Assembly: GCF_030730925.1 (NCBI RefSeq) | Contig: NZ_JAVAMB010000021.1 | Location: forward strand, 1-64,000 | Direction of reading: 5' to 3' | Origin: Flavobacterium sp. DG2-3 | Lineage (GTDB): Bacteria > Bacteroidota > Bacteroidia > Flavobacteriales > Flavobacteriaceae | Length of the DNA stretch: 64,000 bases | Shown: piece by piece, positions 52,825 to 61,099 of the stretch | Numbering within the stretch: the stretch's first letter is position 1 | Layout of the letters: every line of letters starts with the position of its first letter | Program-made: the position numbers and the translations under genes | Notes under the pieces: generated by a model | The model's input: only the letters and a program-made list of their open reading frames with translations | What the model was told of the DNA's origin: nothing | The model's database searches: none

Positions 52825-54003
52825 ATGAACAAAAGAGTTGTTATCGTTTCTGCCGTTAGAACACCTATCGGAAGTTTCATGGGCGGGTTATCTACTGTAC
52901 CTGCACCAAAATTAGGCGCTGCTGCCATAAAAGGAGCGCTTTCAAAAATCAATCTTGACCCAAAACTTGTTGATGAAGTTTTTATGGGCAATGTAATTCA
53001 GGCGGGTGTTGGACAAGCTCCAGCGCGTCAGGCAGCACTGTTTGCCGGTTTGTCTGAAGAAGTTGCTGCTACAACTGTAAACAAAGTTTGTGCTTCTGGA
53101 ATGAAAGCTGTAATGTTCGCCGCTCAGGCAATTGCGTGCGGAGATGCTGAAATTGTAGTTGCAGGCGGAATGGAAAGCATGAGTTTGATTCCACACTATG
53201 TGCAAATGCGTGCTGGAAACAAATTTGGTCCAGCTACAATGTTGGACGGTATGCAGAAAGATGGTTTGACAGATGCTTACGATAACAACGCAATGGGAGT
53301 TTGCGCTGATTTATGTGCAACTGAATACAACATTAGTCGTGAAGAACAAGATGCTTTCGCAATTCAATCTTACGAAAGAAGTGCAAAAGCTTGGGACGCT
53401 GGAAAGTTCGATAACGAAGTGGTTCCTGTTGAAGTTCCTCAAAGACGTGGTGAACCAGTTATCTTCTCAAAAGACGAAGAATATACTAATGTAAAATTAG
53501 ATAAAATTCCTTCTTTAGCACCAGTTTTCACTAAAGACGGAACTGTTACTGCTGCTAACGCTTCTACAATCAACGACGGAGCTGCGGCTTTAGTTTTGAT
53601 GTCTGAAGAAAAAGCAAACGCTTTAGGATTAAAACCTTTAGCGTACATAAAAGGCTATGCAGACGCTGCGCAAGAACCAAAATGGTTTACTACAAGTCCA
53701 GCAAAAGCGTTACCGAAAGCTTTAGACAAAGCTGGAATTTCAATTTCAGATGTGGATTATTTCGAATTCAACGAAGCATTTTCTGTTGTTGGATTAGCCA
53801 ATGCAAAAATCTTAAATCTAGATAACGATAAAGTAAACGTAAACGGCGGTGCTGTTTCTCTTGGACATCCTCTTGGAGCTTCTGGAGCGCGTATCATCGT
53901 AACTTTGCTAAACGTTTTAGAACAAAACAATGCAAAAACTGGAGCTGCTGCAATCTGCAACGGTGGCGGTGGAGCATCGGCAATTGTTATCGAAAGAGCT
54001 TAA
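52825..54003 (+). CDS. Acetyl-CoA C-acetyltransferase (thiolase)
   Basis: The 392-residue protein has all thiolase signatures. VNKVCASGMKA near 86 contains the acyl-accepting Cys, NEAF near 314 and GHPLGASGAR near 347 carry the catalytic His, and CNGGGGASA near 377 holds the second Cys. It condenses two acetyl-CoA to acetoacetyl-CoA or cleaves 3-ketoacyl-CoA. Its length and motif spacing fit the AtoB/PhaA group better than FadA, but no symbol is given. It has a full promoter and its own terminator and is monocistronic. Confidence 0.95.
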   Translation: MNKRVVIVSAVRTPIGSFMGGLSTVPAPKLGAAAIKGALSKINLDPKLVDEVFMGNVIQAGVGQAPARQAALFAGLSEEVAATTVNKVCASGMKAVMFAAQAIACGDAEIVVAGGMESMSLIPHYVQMRAGNKFGPATMLDGMQKDGLTDAYDNNAMGVCADLCATEYNISREEQDAFAIQSYERSAKAWDAGKFDNEVVPVEVPQRRGEPVIFSKDEEYTNVKLDKIPSLAPVFTKDGTVTAANASTINDGAAALVLMSEEKANALGLKPLAYIKGYADAAQEPKWFTTSPAKALPKALDKAGISISDVDYFEFNEAFSVVGLANAKILNLDNDKVNVNGGAVSLGHPLGASGARIIVTLLNVLEQNNAKTGAAAICNGGGGASAIVIERA

Positions 54004-54016
54004 AACAATATCAATA

Positions 54017-54052
54017 AAAATCAGGAGTTATCAATAAATGACTCCTGATTTT
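54017..54052 (+). terminator. Terminator after the thiolase gene
   Basis: AAAATCAGGAGT (54017-54028) pairs with ACTCCTGATTTT (54041-54052) around 12 bases. Confidence 0.85.
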
Positions 54053-54072
54053 CAACTTATAAATTTCCATAC

Positions 54073-54834
54073 ATGTTCGGAATCTGCAATCTTGCCATAG
54101 TACCCGTTCGAGCTGAAGCTAGTGACAGAAGTGAAATCGTAACACAGCTTTTGTTTGGCGAACACATCGAAATTTTAGAACGCCAAAATCAGTGGGCTAA
54201 AATTCGGATTCAGTTTGACGACTACGAAGGCTGGGTCGATTCTAAGCAATATCAGGTAATTTCTAAAGAGCAGTTTGATCAGTTGAGCAAAGAGGCCATA
54301 ATCTTAAATGCCGACTTAATTGATTACATCACAGCTCCAAATAATCTTTTGCTTCCAATTCCGTTGGGGGCTTCGTTATCTTTTCTAAACAATAACGAAA
54401 TCAACACTTCTAATTTTGATTTTGAAGGAACTAAAACCAGTGGCATAAAACCTAAAAGTGCGCTTATTAAAACTGCTTTTATGTATTTGAATGCTCCGTA
54501 TTTGTGGGGCGGAAAAACGCCTTTCGGAATTGATTGTTCTGGTTTTACTCAAATGGTTTACAAATTAAACGGCTATAAAATTCATAGAGACGCATCACAA
54601 CAAGCACTTGAAGGCGAACCGTTAAGTTTTATCGAAGAATGCGAACCAGGCGATTTAGCTTTTTTTGATAATGCCGAAGGAAACATCATTCACGTCGGGA
54701 TCATTATGGAAAACAATTACATTATCCATGCAAGCGGTAAAGTTCGTATTGACCGTTTGGATCATTCTGGCATTTATAATCCTGAACTGAATAAACACAC
54801 ACATAATCTACGCGTAATTAAGAAAATCATCTAG
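54073..54834 (+). CDS. NlpC/P60 (C40) cell-wall peptidase with SH3 domains
   Basis: The 253-residue protein starts MFGICNLAIVPVRAEASDRS. An SH3-like domain (about 4-62; YEGWVDSKQYQVI) is followed by a second short one (to about 125). The NlpC/P60 domain shows the catalytic Cys in FGIDCSGFTQ, the His in NIIHVGIIM and the third polar residue (His) in YIIHASG. It probably cleaves D-Glu-mDAP bonds of stem peptides. It has no signal peptide in the chosen frame, unusual for this family, which suggests a cytoplasmic role in recycling like YkfC. The SMI1/KNR4-like gene follows after 24 bases. Confidence 0.9.
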   Translation: MFGICNLAIVPVRAEASDRSEIVTQLLFGEHIEILERQNQWAKIRIQFDDYEGWVDSKQYQVISKEQFDQLSKEAIILNADLIDYITAPNNLLLPIPLGASLSFLNNNEINTSNFDFEGTKTSGIKPKSALIKTAFMYLNAPYLWGGKTPFGIDCSGFTQMVYKLNGYKIHRDASQQALEGEPLSFIEECEPGDLAFFDNAEGNIIHVGIIMENNYIIHASGKVRIDRLDHSGIYNPELNKHTHNLRVIKKII

Positions 54835-54858
54835 TTTAAACTCCTCAAAAAAGCAGCA

Positions 54859-55920
54859 ATGACAAAAATTGAATTATCCAAAAACGGCTTTCAGATTAAC
54901 AGCATAAACATCGAATTCCCAATTGATATAACAGTTTTAAAACAAGCTTTAGGAGATTCTAGACACATTCAAAAAAAGCATAATCACGTTTATACTTGGG
55001 ACGATCAAGGCATTATGGCTTTTTCTAAAGAAGGAGAAAAAGCAGAAAGTCTTGCTATTGAGTTTGAAGTTAGAGAATATGATTATTGTGCAAAAAACAT
55101 CTTTAGCGGCCAATTTATTTTCGACGGACAACAATTATTTGACTACTACGAAAACAATAAAAATCAACTTGTCAAACTTTTTAAAGGCGACAGAAGCGGT
55201 GCTTTTATCCTAAATGGAATCAGCGTTTGGTTTGATAAAGAAGACGGAAAAATCACAAGTTTAAGTATTTCTGCTCGCGAAGAAGAAGAAGAAAAAATCC
55301 AAAAGGAAAAAGTACCTCTTGATCAAGAATTCAAAGCATTTGAACCTTTATGGCAGGAATGGATTGCAGAAATCAATAAAATTGTCTCTACAAACAACGA
55401 CTACTACAATCTTACAGAAGGGATTTCAGAAGAAGACATAAAAAATCATTCCATTATAGAAGACGAAATAACCATCCCTCCTGCTCTATTAAATTTTTAT
55501 AAAGTTCAAAATGTCGATTACGATGCCGTAACTGCAGTTTTTCAATTTGGAGTAAACAATTGGAGTTATGATTTGATTCCGTTTGAAGATATTCAAGAAG
55601 AATGGAATTCGATACAAGATTTACAATTTGACGAAGATGATTTGCCAGACCAAGAAATAGACTTCGAAAAAATCAATACAGACAATTACGCCAATCCAAA
55701 ATGGATCCCGTTTGCTACAGGAAGAAACGGCGATTATCTAGTTTTTGATACCGATCCCGCCTCAAAAGGAAAATTCGGTCAGATTATCGAACTTCAAAAC
55801 GAATCTTGGTCGAGAGATATTGTTGCAGAATCTCTAGAAGAATTAATTCAAAACGAAATCAACAATCTAAAAACGGGCAAAACCGAGCATTTTGATTTTA
55901 TTATTGGGAAAGAAAGCTAA
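54859..55920 (+). CDS. Protein with DUF7738-like N-terminal and SMI1/KNR4-like C-terminal domain
   Basis: The 353-residue soluble protein has two parts. An N-terminal beta domain covers about 1-140 (IELSKNGFQINSINIEFPID). A C-terminal region covers about 165-350, with IPPALLNFYKVQNVDYD, YDLIPFEDIQEEWNSI, WIPFATGRNGDYLVFDTDP and GQIIELQNES, the SMI1/KNR4 (SUKH) pattern. SUKH proteins are frequent immunity proteins for bacterial toxins. No toxin gene is adjacent; an NlpC/P60 gene is 24 bases upstream. It might instead be a chromosomal house-keeping member. The N-terminal family assignment is from memory. Confidence 0.8.
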   Translation: MTKIELSKNGFQINSINIEFPIDITVLKQALGDSRHIQKKHNHVYTWDDQGIMAFSKEGEKAESLAIEFEVREYDYCAKNIFSGQFIFDGQQLFDYYENNKNQLVKLFKGDRSGAFILNGISVWFDKEDGKITSLSISAREEEEEKIQKEKVPLDQEFKAFEPLWQEWIAEINKIVSTNNDYYNLTEGISEEDIKNHSIIEDEITIPPALLNFYKVQNVDYDAVTAVFQFGVNNWSYDLIPFEDIQEEWNSIQDLQFDEDDLPDQEIDFEKINTDNYANPKWIPFATGRNGDYLVFDTDPASKGKFGQIIELQNESWSRDIVAESLEELIQNEINNLKTGKTEHFDFIIGKES

Positions 55921-55985
55921 AGTACGGTGATAACACAGATTCACTTCGTAAAAACGCGGATTTGAACTGATTTTTTATTTTTTTT

Positions 55986-56058
55986 CTCCCGCAGATTTAG
56001 CAGATTGTGCGGATTTATTCTAAAAAGAAATCTGTTTAATCTGCTAAATCTGCGAGAA
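55986..56058. repeat. Inverted repeat, CTCCCGCAGATTTAGCAGATT type
   Basis: Twenty-one bases at 55986-56006 are reverse-complemented at 56038-56058 with one mismatch. The CTCCCGCAG word recurs in the elements at 60825-61018 and 63893. Further words (GTGGCAAAA, TTCGTGGCAAA) fill the rest of the 55921-56181 gap. Confidence 0.8.
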
Positions 56059-56181
56059 GAAAATTAATAAGCTCAAAAGAGAAATCATTTTAATTCTTTT
56101 AATCTGTGGCAAAATAAAAATTAGTGGAAATTCGAGTAATTCGTGGCAAAAAAAATCCGTGCAAATTAGTGCAATTCGTAT

Positions 56182-57027
56182 TTAAGCACTCAATCGAATC
56201 GTCTTTCTAAATTCAGATGGACTATACCCCTTTTGTTTTCTAAAGAATTTATTAAAATGGCTTTCATCCGTAAAACCAAATTCATACGCAATTTCATTAA
56301 TGCGCTTATCACTGAATTGCAGTCGATGTTCAATGAGTTTCGTTTTATAATTGCTGATATATTGTTGCATAGTTTCGCTCGCATGTTTCTTAAAATAACG
56401 TCCTAGATACGTATTCGAAATTCCGAAATAATCACTTATCGATTCCGCTTTAATCTTTTCAGGATAGTAAATATTATTCTGAATGTATTGCAAAATATCC
56501 ATCGCTTTAGCTTCCGTACTAATAGAAACCTGCTCCGGAAGATATTTCGCAATATTTCGCGCCACAATAATAATCAGCGTATTCACCAGCTGCTGAATCA
56601 ATTCCTGATTGTAGACATCTTTATCCTGATGTTCGCGGCAAATCGCTTCAATCATCACTTTTACCAGACATTTATCTGGATCATTTTTCAAGATACAACC
56701 CGGCTGATGATTCGCATTTTGAAGAATATATTCCAATCGCTGAATATTTTCATTCTGCAGACTCGAGTTTTTCAAATAAATATCATTGAATCGTAAAAAG
56801 AAAAATTTCGTTTTCATTTCAATCGTAAAATTATGGCAATCCTCAGGCGTCAATAAAAATAAATGACCGGGATCATATGTAAAAATATTTTTATTGATAC
56901 ACTGAGAACCAGTGCCTTCCAAAATATAAACCAGCTCAAAAAAATTATGACGATCTCCCACATCTGGATATTCATCTAGCGTCTCAAACGAAACCGTAAA
57001 AGGCTCATATAAATTTTCTTTTTTCAT
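56182..57027 (-). CDS. AraC-family transcriptional regulator
   Basis: I start the protein at the ATG at 57025-57027 (281 residues), because a -7 box at 57048-57055 leaves a leader of about 14 bases before it; the longer frame to 57069 would begin upstream of the promoter. An N-terminal cupin-like sensor domain (about 15-110; FELVYILEGTGSQCI) is followed by a C-terminal two-HTH AraC domain (about 180-278; KIKAESISDYFGISNTYLGR, YFKKHASETMQQYI and INEIAYEFGFTDESHFNKFF). It is divergent from the aldo-keto reductase gene and probably regulates it; the ligand is unknown. Confidence 0.92.
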   Translation of the reverse strand: MKKENLYEPFTVSFETLDEYPDVGDRHNFFELVYILEGTGSQCINKNIFTYDPGHLFLLTPEDCHNFTIEMKTKFFFLRFNDIYLKNSSLQNENIQRLEYILQNANHQPGCILKNDPDKCLVKVMIEAICREHQDKDVYNQELIQQLVNTLIIIVARNIAKYLPEQVSISTEAKAMDILQYIQNNIYYPEKIKAESISDYFGISNTYLGRYFKKHASETMQQYISNYKTKLIEHRLQFSDKRINEIAYEFGFTDESHFNKFFRKQKGYSPSEFRKTIRLSA

Positions 57028-57047
57028 GTCGAAATTATTTGAAGATG

Positions 57048-57109
57048 CAAATATACCTAAAAAAGACAAATATATACCAAATACAACTCGTAAAAACAGT
57101 ATAATTTTG
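57048..57109. promoter_or_regulatory. Divergent -7 boxes for the AraC and aldo-keto reductase genes
   Basis: TATATTTG on the minus strand (57048-57055) precedes the AraC gene, with TTG 22 bases upstream (57078-57080). TAATTTTG on the plus strand (57102-57109) is 33 bases before the reductase ATG. Confidence 0.5.
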
Positions 57110-57142
57110 CCTTATCAATTTTAAACAGAAAAAATCACAATC

Positions 57143-58129
57143 ATGGAATATAGAAAATTAGGCAACTCAGATCTAGAATTATCAGCAATCACATACGGCG
57201 CATTTGCCATTGGCGGAACCATGTGGGGCGGAACCGAAAAGAAAGATTCAATCGACTCGATTCACGCTTCAATAGATAATGGCGTTACTACAATTGACAC
57301 CGCTCCTTTTTACGGATTTGGTTTAAGCGAAGAAATGATTGGCGAGGCTGTTAAAAGCGTTGATCGTTCTAAAGTGCAATTATTGACAAAATTCGGTTTG
57401 GTTTGGGACGGAAGCAACAACGGAAAAGGAGATTTCTTTTTCGATGCTGACGACAACGGTAAAAAAGTGCCGATTTACAAATATTCATCCAAAGAAAACG
57501 TAATCAAAGAAATCGAAGACAGCTTAAAACGCCTTCAAACCGATTATATCGATTTATTGCAAATTCACTGGCCAGACGTTACAACACCAATTTCTGAAAC
57601 TATGGAAGCGGTTGAAAAACTAATTCAGCAAGGAAAAATCAAAGCTTTTGGAGTAAGCAATTACAATATCGATCAAATTAAAGAAGCTCAAAAAACAGTT
57701 CAAATTGCGTCAAATCAAGTAGCTTACAGCATGCTAAACCGTTCAATCGAAGCAGATTTAATTCCGTTTACAGTTTCAGAAAACATCGGAATCATTGCTT
57801 ACAGCCCAATGGAAAGAGGTTTATTGACCGGGAAATATTTCACCGACAGCAAACTAAAAGAAAACGATCACAGAAACGGTTATTTCGGAAAATTCGATTT
57901 ACAACAAGTAAAAACTTTAATCGAAGAATTAAGTTCTTTAGCAAACGACAAACACATTTCGATTTCTCAATTAGTACTTCGCTGGACGACTTTACAAAAA
58001 GGAATTTCAATTGTTTTAGCCGGAGCTAGAAACGCAGAACAAGCCATTTCAAACGCAAAAGCTATGGATTTTGATCTTTCTGCTTCAGAATTAGATTTCA
58101 TCAATCAGGCAATTTCTAAAGTTAAATAA
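57143..58129 (+). CDS. Aldo/keto reductase
   Basis: The 328-residue (beta/alpha)8 protein has the catalytic set in place: Asp in TIDTAPFYG near 50 with the Tyr at 57, Lys in LLTKFG and His in LQIHWPD. The NADP-binding C-terminal loop GARNAEQAISN is present. Its subgroup resembles YajO/Tas-type general aldehyde and quinone reductases, with an unusual insert near 90-110 (DGSNNGKGDFFFDADD). It is divergent from an AraC regulator and followed by an MdaB/YgiN pair, so a role in quinone or carbonyl detoxification is plausible. Confidence 0.93.
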   Translation: MEYRKLGNSDLELSAITYGAFAIGGTMWGGTEKKDSIDSIHASIDNGVTTIDTAPFYGFGLSEEMIGEAVKSVDRSKVQLLTKFGLVWDGSNNGKGDFFFDADDNGKKVPIYKYSSKENVIKEIEDSLKRLQTDYIDLLQIHWPDVTTPISETMEAVEKLIQQGKIKAFGVSNYNIDQIKEAQKTVQIASNQVAYSMLNRSIEADLIPFTVSENIGIIAYSPMERGLLTGKYFTDSKLKENDHRNGYFGKFDLQQVKTLIEELSSLANDKHISISQLVLRWTTLQKGISIVLAGARNAEQAISNAKAMDFDLSASELDFINQAISKVK

Positions 58130-58146
58130 TACTTTATACATAATAT

Positions 58147-58297
58147 TTTAAACACATAGAAACATAGTTTTGCTTTGCGCTTAAGGCGTTTCACTTGCAT
58201 CAATTCATCCCGAAGCTTCGGGACCATGTGTTAGAAACTAGTTTCTTTCCACTTCCTTTTCCAGAAAGAAAAAAAACTATGTTCCTATGTGTTTAAA
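58147..58297. repeat. Inverted repeat, TTTAAACACATAGAAACATA type
   Basis: Twenty-four bases at 58147-58170 are reverse-complemented at 58274-58297 with one mismatch. The centre holds the palindrome CCCGAAGCTTCGGG (58209-58222). It fills the 5' part of the 58130-58446 gap. Confidence 0.85.
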
Positions 58298-58320
58298 AAA
58301 AATCTCAAACATTAAAATAA

Positions 58321-58425
58321 TTTGGGTGTGTCCCGCAGAAAAAGCGGGTCGGGCTTTCGGCTATATCTTTTGTTCCATTTCATTTCACAAAAGGATACCG
58401 CCTCTATCCCTCACACATCCGTTTT
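58321..58425. repeat. Intergenic repeat, GTCCCGC/CGGCTATATCTTTT family, copy 2
   Basis: GGGTGTGTCCCGC, GCGGGTCGGGCTTTCGGCTA, TATCTTTT, AAAAGGATACCGCC and CCCTCACACATCC match the copy at 16588-16680 block by block, with a different centre. The ends GGGTGTG and CACACATCC are inverted. Confidence 0.75.
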
Positions 58426-58446
58426 CAAAAGAAGTAACAGTTAAAA

Positions 58447-59052
58447 ATGAAAAAGATATTTATAATAAACGGCGGGCAGAAATTTGCTCATTCAGGAGGA
58501 CAATTCAATAAAACCGTTCAGGATTGGACAATTGAATTCCTTTCAAAAAACAACAATTACGAAATAAAAACAACTCATATTGAAGACGAAATCGATCTTC
58601 AAGCAGAAGTAGAAAAATTCGTTTGGGCAGATTTAATCATTTATCATACACCAGTTTGGTGGTTCCAGATTCCGAATCTTTTCAAAAAATATATTGACGA
58701 TGTTTTCACACAAGGCCATAACAACGGAATCTACAAAAGCGACGGAAGAAGCCGCGTAAATCCAGATATCAATTACGGAACCGGCGGGCTTTTACACGGA
58801 CGCAAATACATGCTAACCACAAGCTGGAATGCACCTGCAACTGCTTTTACGCTCCCAGGTGAATTCTTTGAAGAAACTTCTGTTGACGACGGCGTAATGT
58901 TTGGTTTTCACAAAATGAACAAATTCACCGGAATGGAACGCATAAACGGATTTCATTTTCATGATGTTGAAAAAGGCGCTACACCAGAAAATATCGTTAT
59001 CTTTAAGGAGAATTATACCAAACATCTAGAAGAAACCTTTAAAAACTTATAA
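58447..59052 (+). CDS. mdaB: MdaB-like NAD(P)H quinone reductase
   Basis: The 201-residue protein has a flavodoxin-like fold. KIFIINGGQKFAHSGGQFNK at the start is the FMN-site loop, then PVWWFQIPNLFKKYIDDV and TSWNAPATAFTLPGE. This matches MdaB (modulator of drug activity B), which reduces quinones with NADPH. In E. coli, mdaB is next to ygiN, and here the YgiN-like monooxygenase starts 2 bases after its stop, so the operon pairing is retained across phyla. It has a long repeat-filled leader and no separate terminator before ygiN. Confidence 0.85.
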   Translation: MKKIFIINGGQKFAHSGGQFNKTVQDWTIEFLSKNNNYEIKTTHIEDEIDLQAEVEKFVWADLIIYHTPVWWFQIPNLFKKYIDDVFTQGHNNGIYKSDGRSRVNPDINYGTGGLLHGRKYMLTTSWNAPATAFTLPGEFFEETSVDDGVMFGFHKMNKFTGMERINGFHFHDVEKGATPENIVIFKENYTKHLEETFKNL

Positions 59053-59054
59053 TT

Positions 59055-59333
59055 ATGATTTCAATTACTGCCATCTTAAAAAGCAAACCTGAGAACTTAA
59101 TTGAAGTTCAAAATCTGTTAAACCATCTGGTTACCGAAACCAGAAAAGAAGTCGCTTGTATTCGTTACGATTTGCATACTTCCGAAAATGTTTTTATTCT
59201 TTGGGAAGAATGGAAAGATCAGCCTGGCTTAGATTTACATAACGAACAATCCTATTTAAAGGAATTCATTCAAAAAACAGAAAACTTAGTTTCAAGCCCA
59301 ATTCAGGTTTATAAAACTGTTCAGATTTTATAA
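59055..59333 (+). CDS. YgiN-like antibiotic biosynthesis monooxygenase
   Basis: The 92-residue ABM-domain protein forms a dimeric alpha/beta-barrel. It begins MISITAILKSKPENLIEVQN and has FILWEEWKDQPGLDLHNEQS, the conserved WxD/N-type motif, and YLKEFIQKT. YgiN is a quinol monooxygenase paired with MdaB in E. coli, proposed to run a quinone cycle; here both sit in the same order. The gap to mdaB is 2 bases. The following gene is separated by the 59342-59414 hairpin. The pairing makes this the most likely function; proof needs biochemistry. Confidence 0.85.
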   Translation: MISITAILKSKPENLIEVQNLLNHLVTETRKEVACIRYDLHTSENVFILWEEWKDQPGLDLHNEQSYLKEFIQKTENLVSSPIQVYKTVQIL

Positions 59334-59341
59334 GTTTTTCC

Positions 59342-59414
59342 GCCACGAATTCACGAATTTTTTTTTTTTTTAATCTATGCGCAAAGCATTTAAAATAATT
59401 CGTGAATTCGTGGC
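59342..59414. repeat. Inverted repeat GCCACGAATTCACGAATT with 37-base loop
   Basis: Eighteen bases at 59342-59359 are exactly reverse-complemented at 59397-59414. The loop begins with 13 Ts. A longer frame running upstream from the DUF3291 gene goes through it, but that part is not a gene. Confidence 0.88.
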
Positions 59415-59457
59415 GAATAAAAAGCTAACTTACCTACGAAACAGAACTTTATCAATT

Positions 59458-59922
59458 ATGAGCAACTACCACCTTGCCGAAATTAATATTGCCAAAATGA
59501 AAGGCGTTGACATCAACGACCCAATCATGAAAGAATTTGTAGACAACTTAGATACCGTAAACACCTTAGCCGAGCAAAGCGAAGGTTTTGTATGGCGATT
59601 AAAAGACCACGACAACAATTATAATGCAACAAGTTTTAATCCTTATAATGACGAGCAGATTATCATTAATGTCTCGGTTTGGGAAAACATCGAAACTCTA
59701 GAGCATTATATGTACAAAACCTTTCACAGCGAATTTCTCAAACGTAGAAAAGAATGGTTTCAAAAATTCGGAAAAGCACACACCGCCATGTGGTGGATTC
59801 CAAAAGGACAAATTCCAACTATGGAAGAAGCGGTTGAAAAATTAGACTATTTACAGAAAAACGGTCCATCAGAATTGGTTTTCGACTTAAGAACCAAATT
59901 TCCAATGCCTGTTAATGCTTAG
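59458..59922 (+). CDS. DUF3291-domain protein
   Basis: The 154-residue protein starts at the ATG at 59458; an ATG at 59377 would only add translation through the hairpin. It begins MSNYHLAEINIAKMKGVDIN and has SEGFVWRLKDHD, the IINVSVWENIETLEHYMYKT motif and TAMWWIPKGQIPTMEEAVEK. These mark DUF3291, a ferredoxin-fold ABM-like dimeric domain, often with oxidative-stress genes. It follows the mdaB-ygiN pair, so it may extend the same functional group. No other evidence of function. Confidence 0.85.
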   Translation: MSNYHLAEINIAKMKGVDINDPIMKEFVDNLDTVNTLAEQSEGFVWRLKDHDNNYNATSFNPYNDEQIIINVSVWENIETLEHYMYKTFHSEFLKRRKEWFQKFGKAHTAMWWIPKGQIPTMEEAVEKLDYLQKNGPSELVFDLRTKFPMPVNA

Positions 59923-59932
59923 ATTTTTTTTA

Positions 59933-60089
59933 TAGCCACGAATTTCACGAATTGCACTAATTTTTTTGCCACAGGTTAAAAAGGATTAAAATGATTTTTT
60001 TTAATCTGTGCTAATCTGTGTAATCTGTGGCAGAAAAATAGCCAAAGTTTATCAAATAAGATTAGTGAAATTCGTGTAATTCGTGGCTA
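59933..60089. repeat. Nested inverted repeat, TAGCCACGAATTTCACGAAT type
   Basis: Twenty-nine bases at 59933-59961 are reverse-complemented at 60061-60089 with two mismatches. Inside are GCCACAGGTTA (about 59968) and TAATCTGTGGC (about 60021-60031), a second, looser pair. It fills the gap between two converging genes. Confidence 0.85.
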
Positions 60090-60097
60090 AAAACTCT

Positions 60098-60805
60098 TTA
60101 TTTAATTCCGCCAAAAGCACCAAAGCACATATTTTTGTGTAAAATTTCGACTTTAGAAAAACCCACTTTTTTGATCAAATCCAATTGGTAATTCATTGAT
60201 CTTGGAGAATCTTCTTTTTCGATATAATCCAAAACTTTCTGGCGAGATTCAGCGCCGCCGATTCCTTCTAAATAATCGCCATAACGCTGCCAAGTATATT
60301 CATTCAATAAATCGGTGTCTTGCGTAATCAAATCCGAAATCATTAAGCAACCTCCGGGTTTCAATAATTTAAATAACTTAACAAAAGTGGTTTCCCAATC
60401 ATTATCATCTCTCAAATGATGCAAAACCGCTCCTGCCAAGATAAAATCAAAATGATTTTCTGGTAAATCAACTTCTCTAATATCACCTTGCTTCACTTCT
60501 ACCCTTCCTGAAGTTTCAGCAGAAACTCTTTCTAAAGCTTTATCCAACATCGGCTTACTTAAATCTACCAAAACACAATTCAAATTCGGGACTTTCGAAA
60601 GCATTTTTAAAGTATAATTCCCAGCTCCACAGCCAATATCCAAAACATTTTCAGCATTTGGAACAATTCTTTTGCAGGCTTCCGTTATTAATTCTAAAGA
60701 AATTGTCGCATCAATTGTAGCAACTTGACCTGTTTCTAAATTTGCAAAACGTTCGACATCATTGTCAAAACGTTCTCTGATTTCTTCAATAGTTGATTTT
60801 TTCAT
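60098..60805 (-). CDS. Class I SAM-dependent methyltransferase
   Basis: The 235-residue protein has the SAM motif VLDIGCGAGNYTL near 56, the DLSKP acid near 80, and FDFILAGAVLHHL (motif IV-like) near 120. It resembles small-molecule or ubiquinone/arsenite-type (UbiE/Tam) methyltransferases. The N terminus (KKSTIEEIRERFDNDVERFA) is typical of a widespread Bacteroidota group. It is divergent from the LysR regulator at 61100, which may control it. The substrate is unknown. Confidence 0.9.
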   Translation of the reverse strand: MKKSTIEEIRERFDNDVERFANLETGQVATIDATISLELITEACKRIVPNAENVLDIGCGAGNYTLKMLSKVPNLNCVLVDLSKPMLDKALERVSAETSGRVEVKQGDIREVDLPENHFDFILAGAVLHHLRDDNDWETTFVKLFKLLKPGGCLMISDLITQDTDLLNEYTWQRYGDYLEGIGGAESRQKVLDYIEKEDSPRSMNYQLDLIKKVGFSKVEILHKNMCFGAFGGIK

Positions 60806-60824
60806 ATGATTTGTTTTTAATATT

Positions 60825-61018
60825 TGCCACAGATTAAAAAATTAAAAAGATTAAAAATCTGTGTAAAATCTCTGTAATCTGTGGCTAAAATTTTTTCTCC
60901 CGCAGTCCCGATAGCTATCGGGAGCAGATCAGGCGAATCTTTGTGCTATTATAGATTGGAAATTGTAGTTAAAATGATTTTATCAAAAACTAATAATCTG
61001 CTCAATCTGCGGGAGAAT
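60825..61018. repeat. Compound intergenic repeat with GCCACAGATTA and CTCCCGCAG arms
   Basis: GCCACAGATTA (60825-60835) pairs with TAATCTGTGGC (60875-60885). TTCTCCCGCAG (60895-60905) pairs with CTGCGGGAGAA (61008-61018). The palindrome TCCCGATAGCTATCGGGA (60906-60923) is embedded. Two hairpins stand side by side in the 294-base gap. Confidence 0.8.
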
Positions 61019-61083
61019 TATTTTTTTTATCAAAACTAAAAATTCAATATATACTTTAAAAATACTATTTTTATCAATTAATA

Positions 61084-61098
61084 ATACTTTTAAAGTAT
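61084..61098 (+). promoter_or_regulatory. LysR-type T-N11-A box over the start of the LysR gene
   Basis: ATACTTT, T, AAAGTAT is a 15-bp palindrome with the T-N11-A spacing of LysR-regulator sites, 1 base before the ATG. A half-site ATACTTT lies at 61051-61057. It suggests autoregulation, and perhaps control of the divergent methyltransferase. Confidence 0.45.
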
Positions 61099-61099
61099 C

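Noticed and set aside
59377-59457. Upstream extension of the DUF3291 gene to the ATG at 59377
   Set aside because: The added 27 codons run through the right arm of an intergenic hairpin and do not fit the family N terminus.
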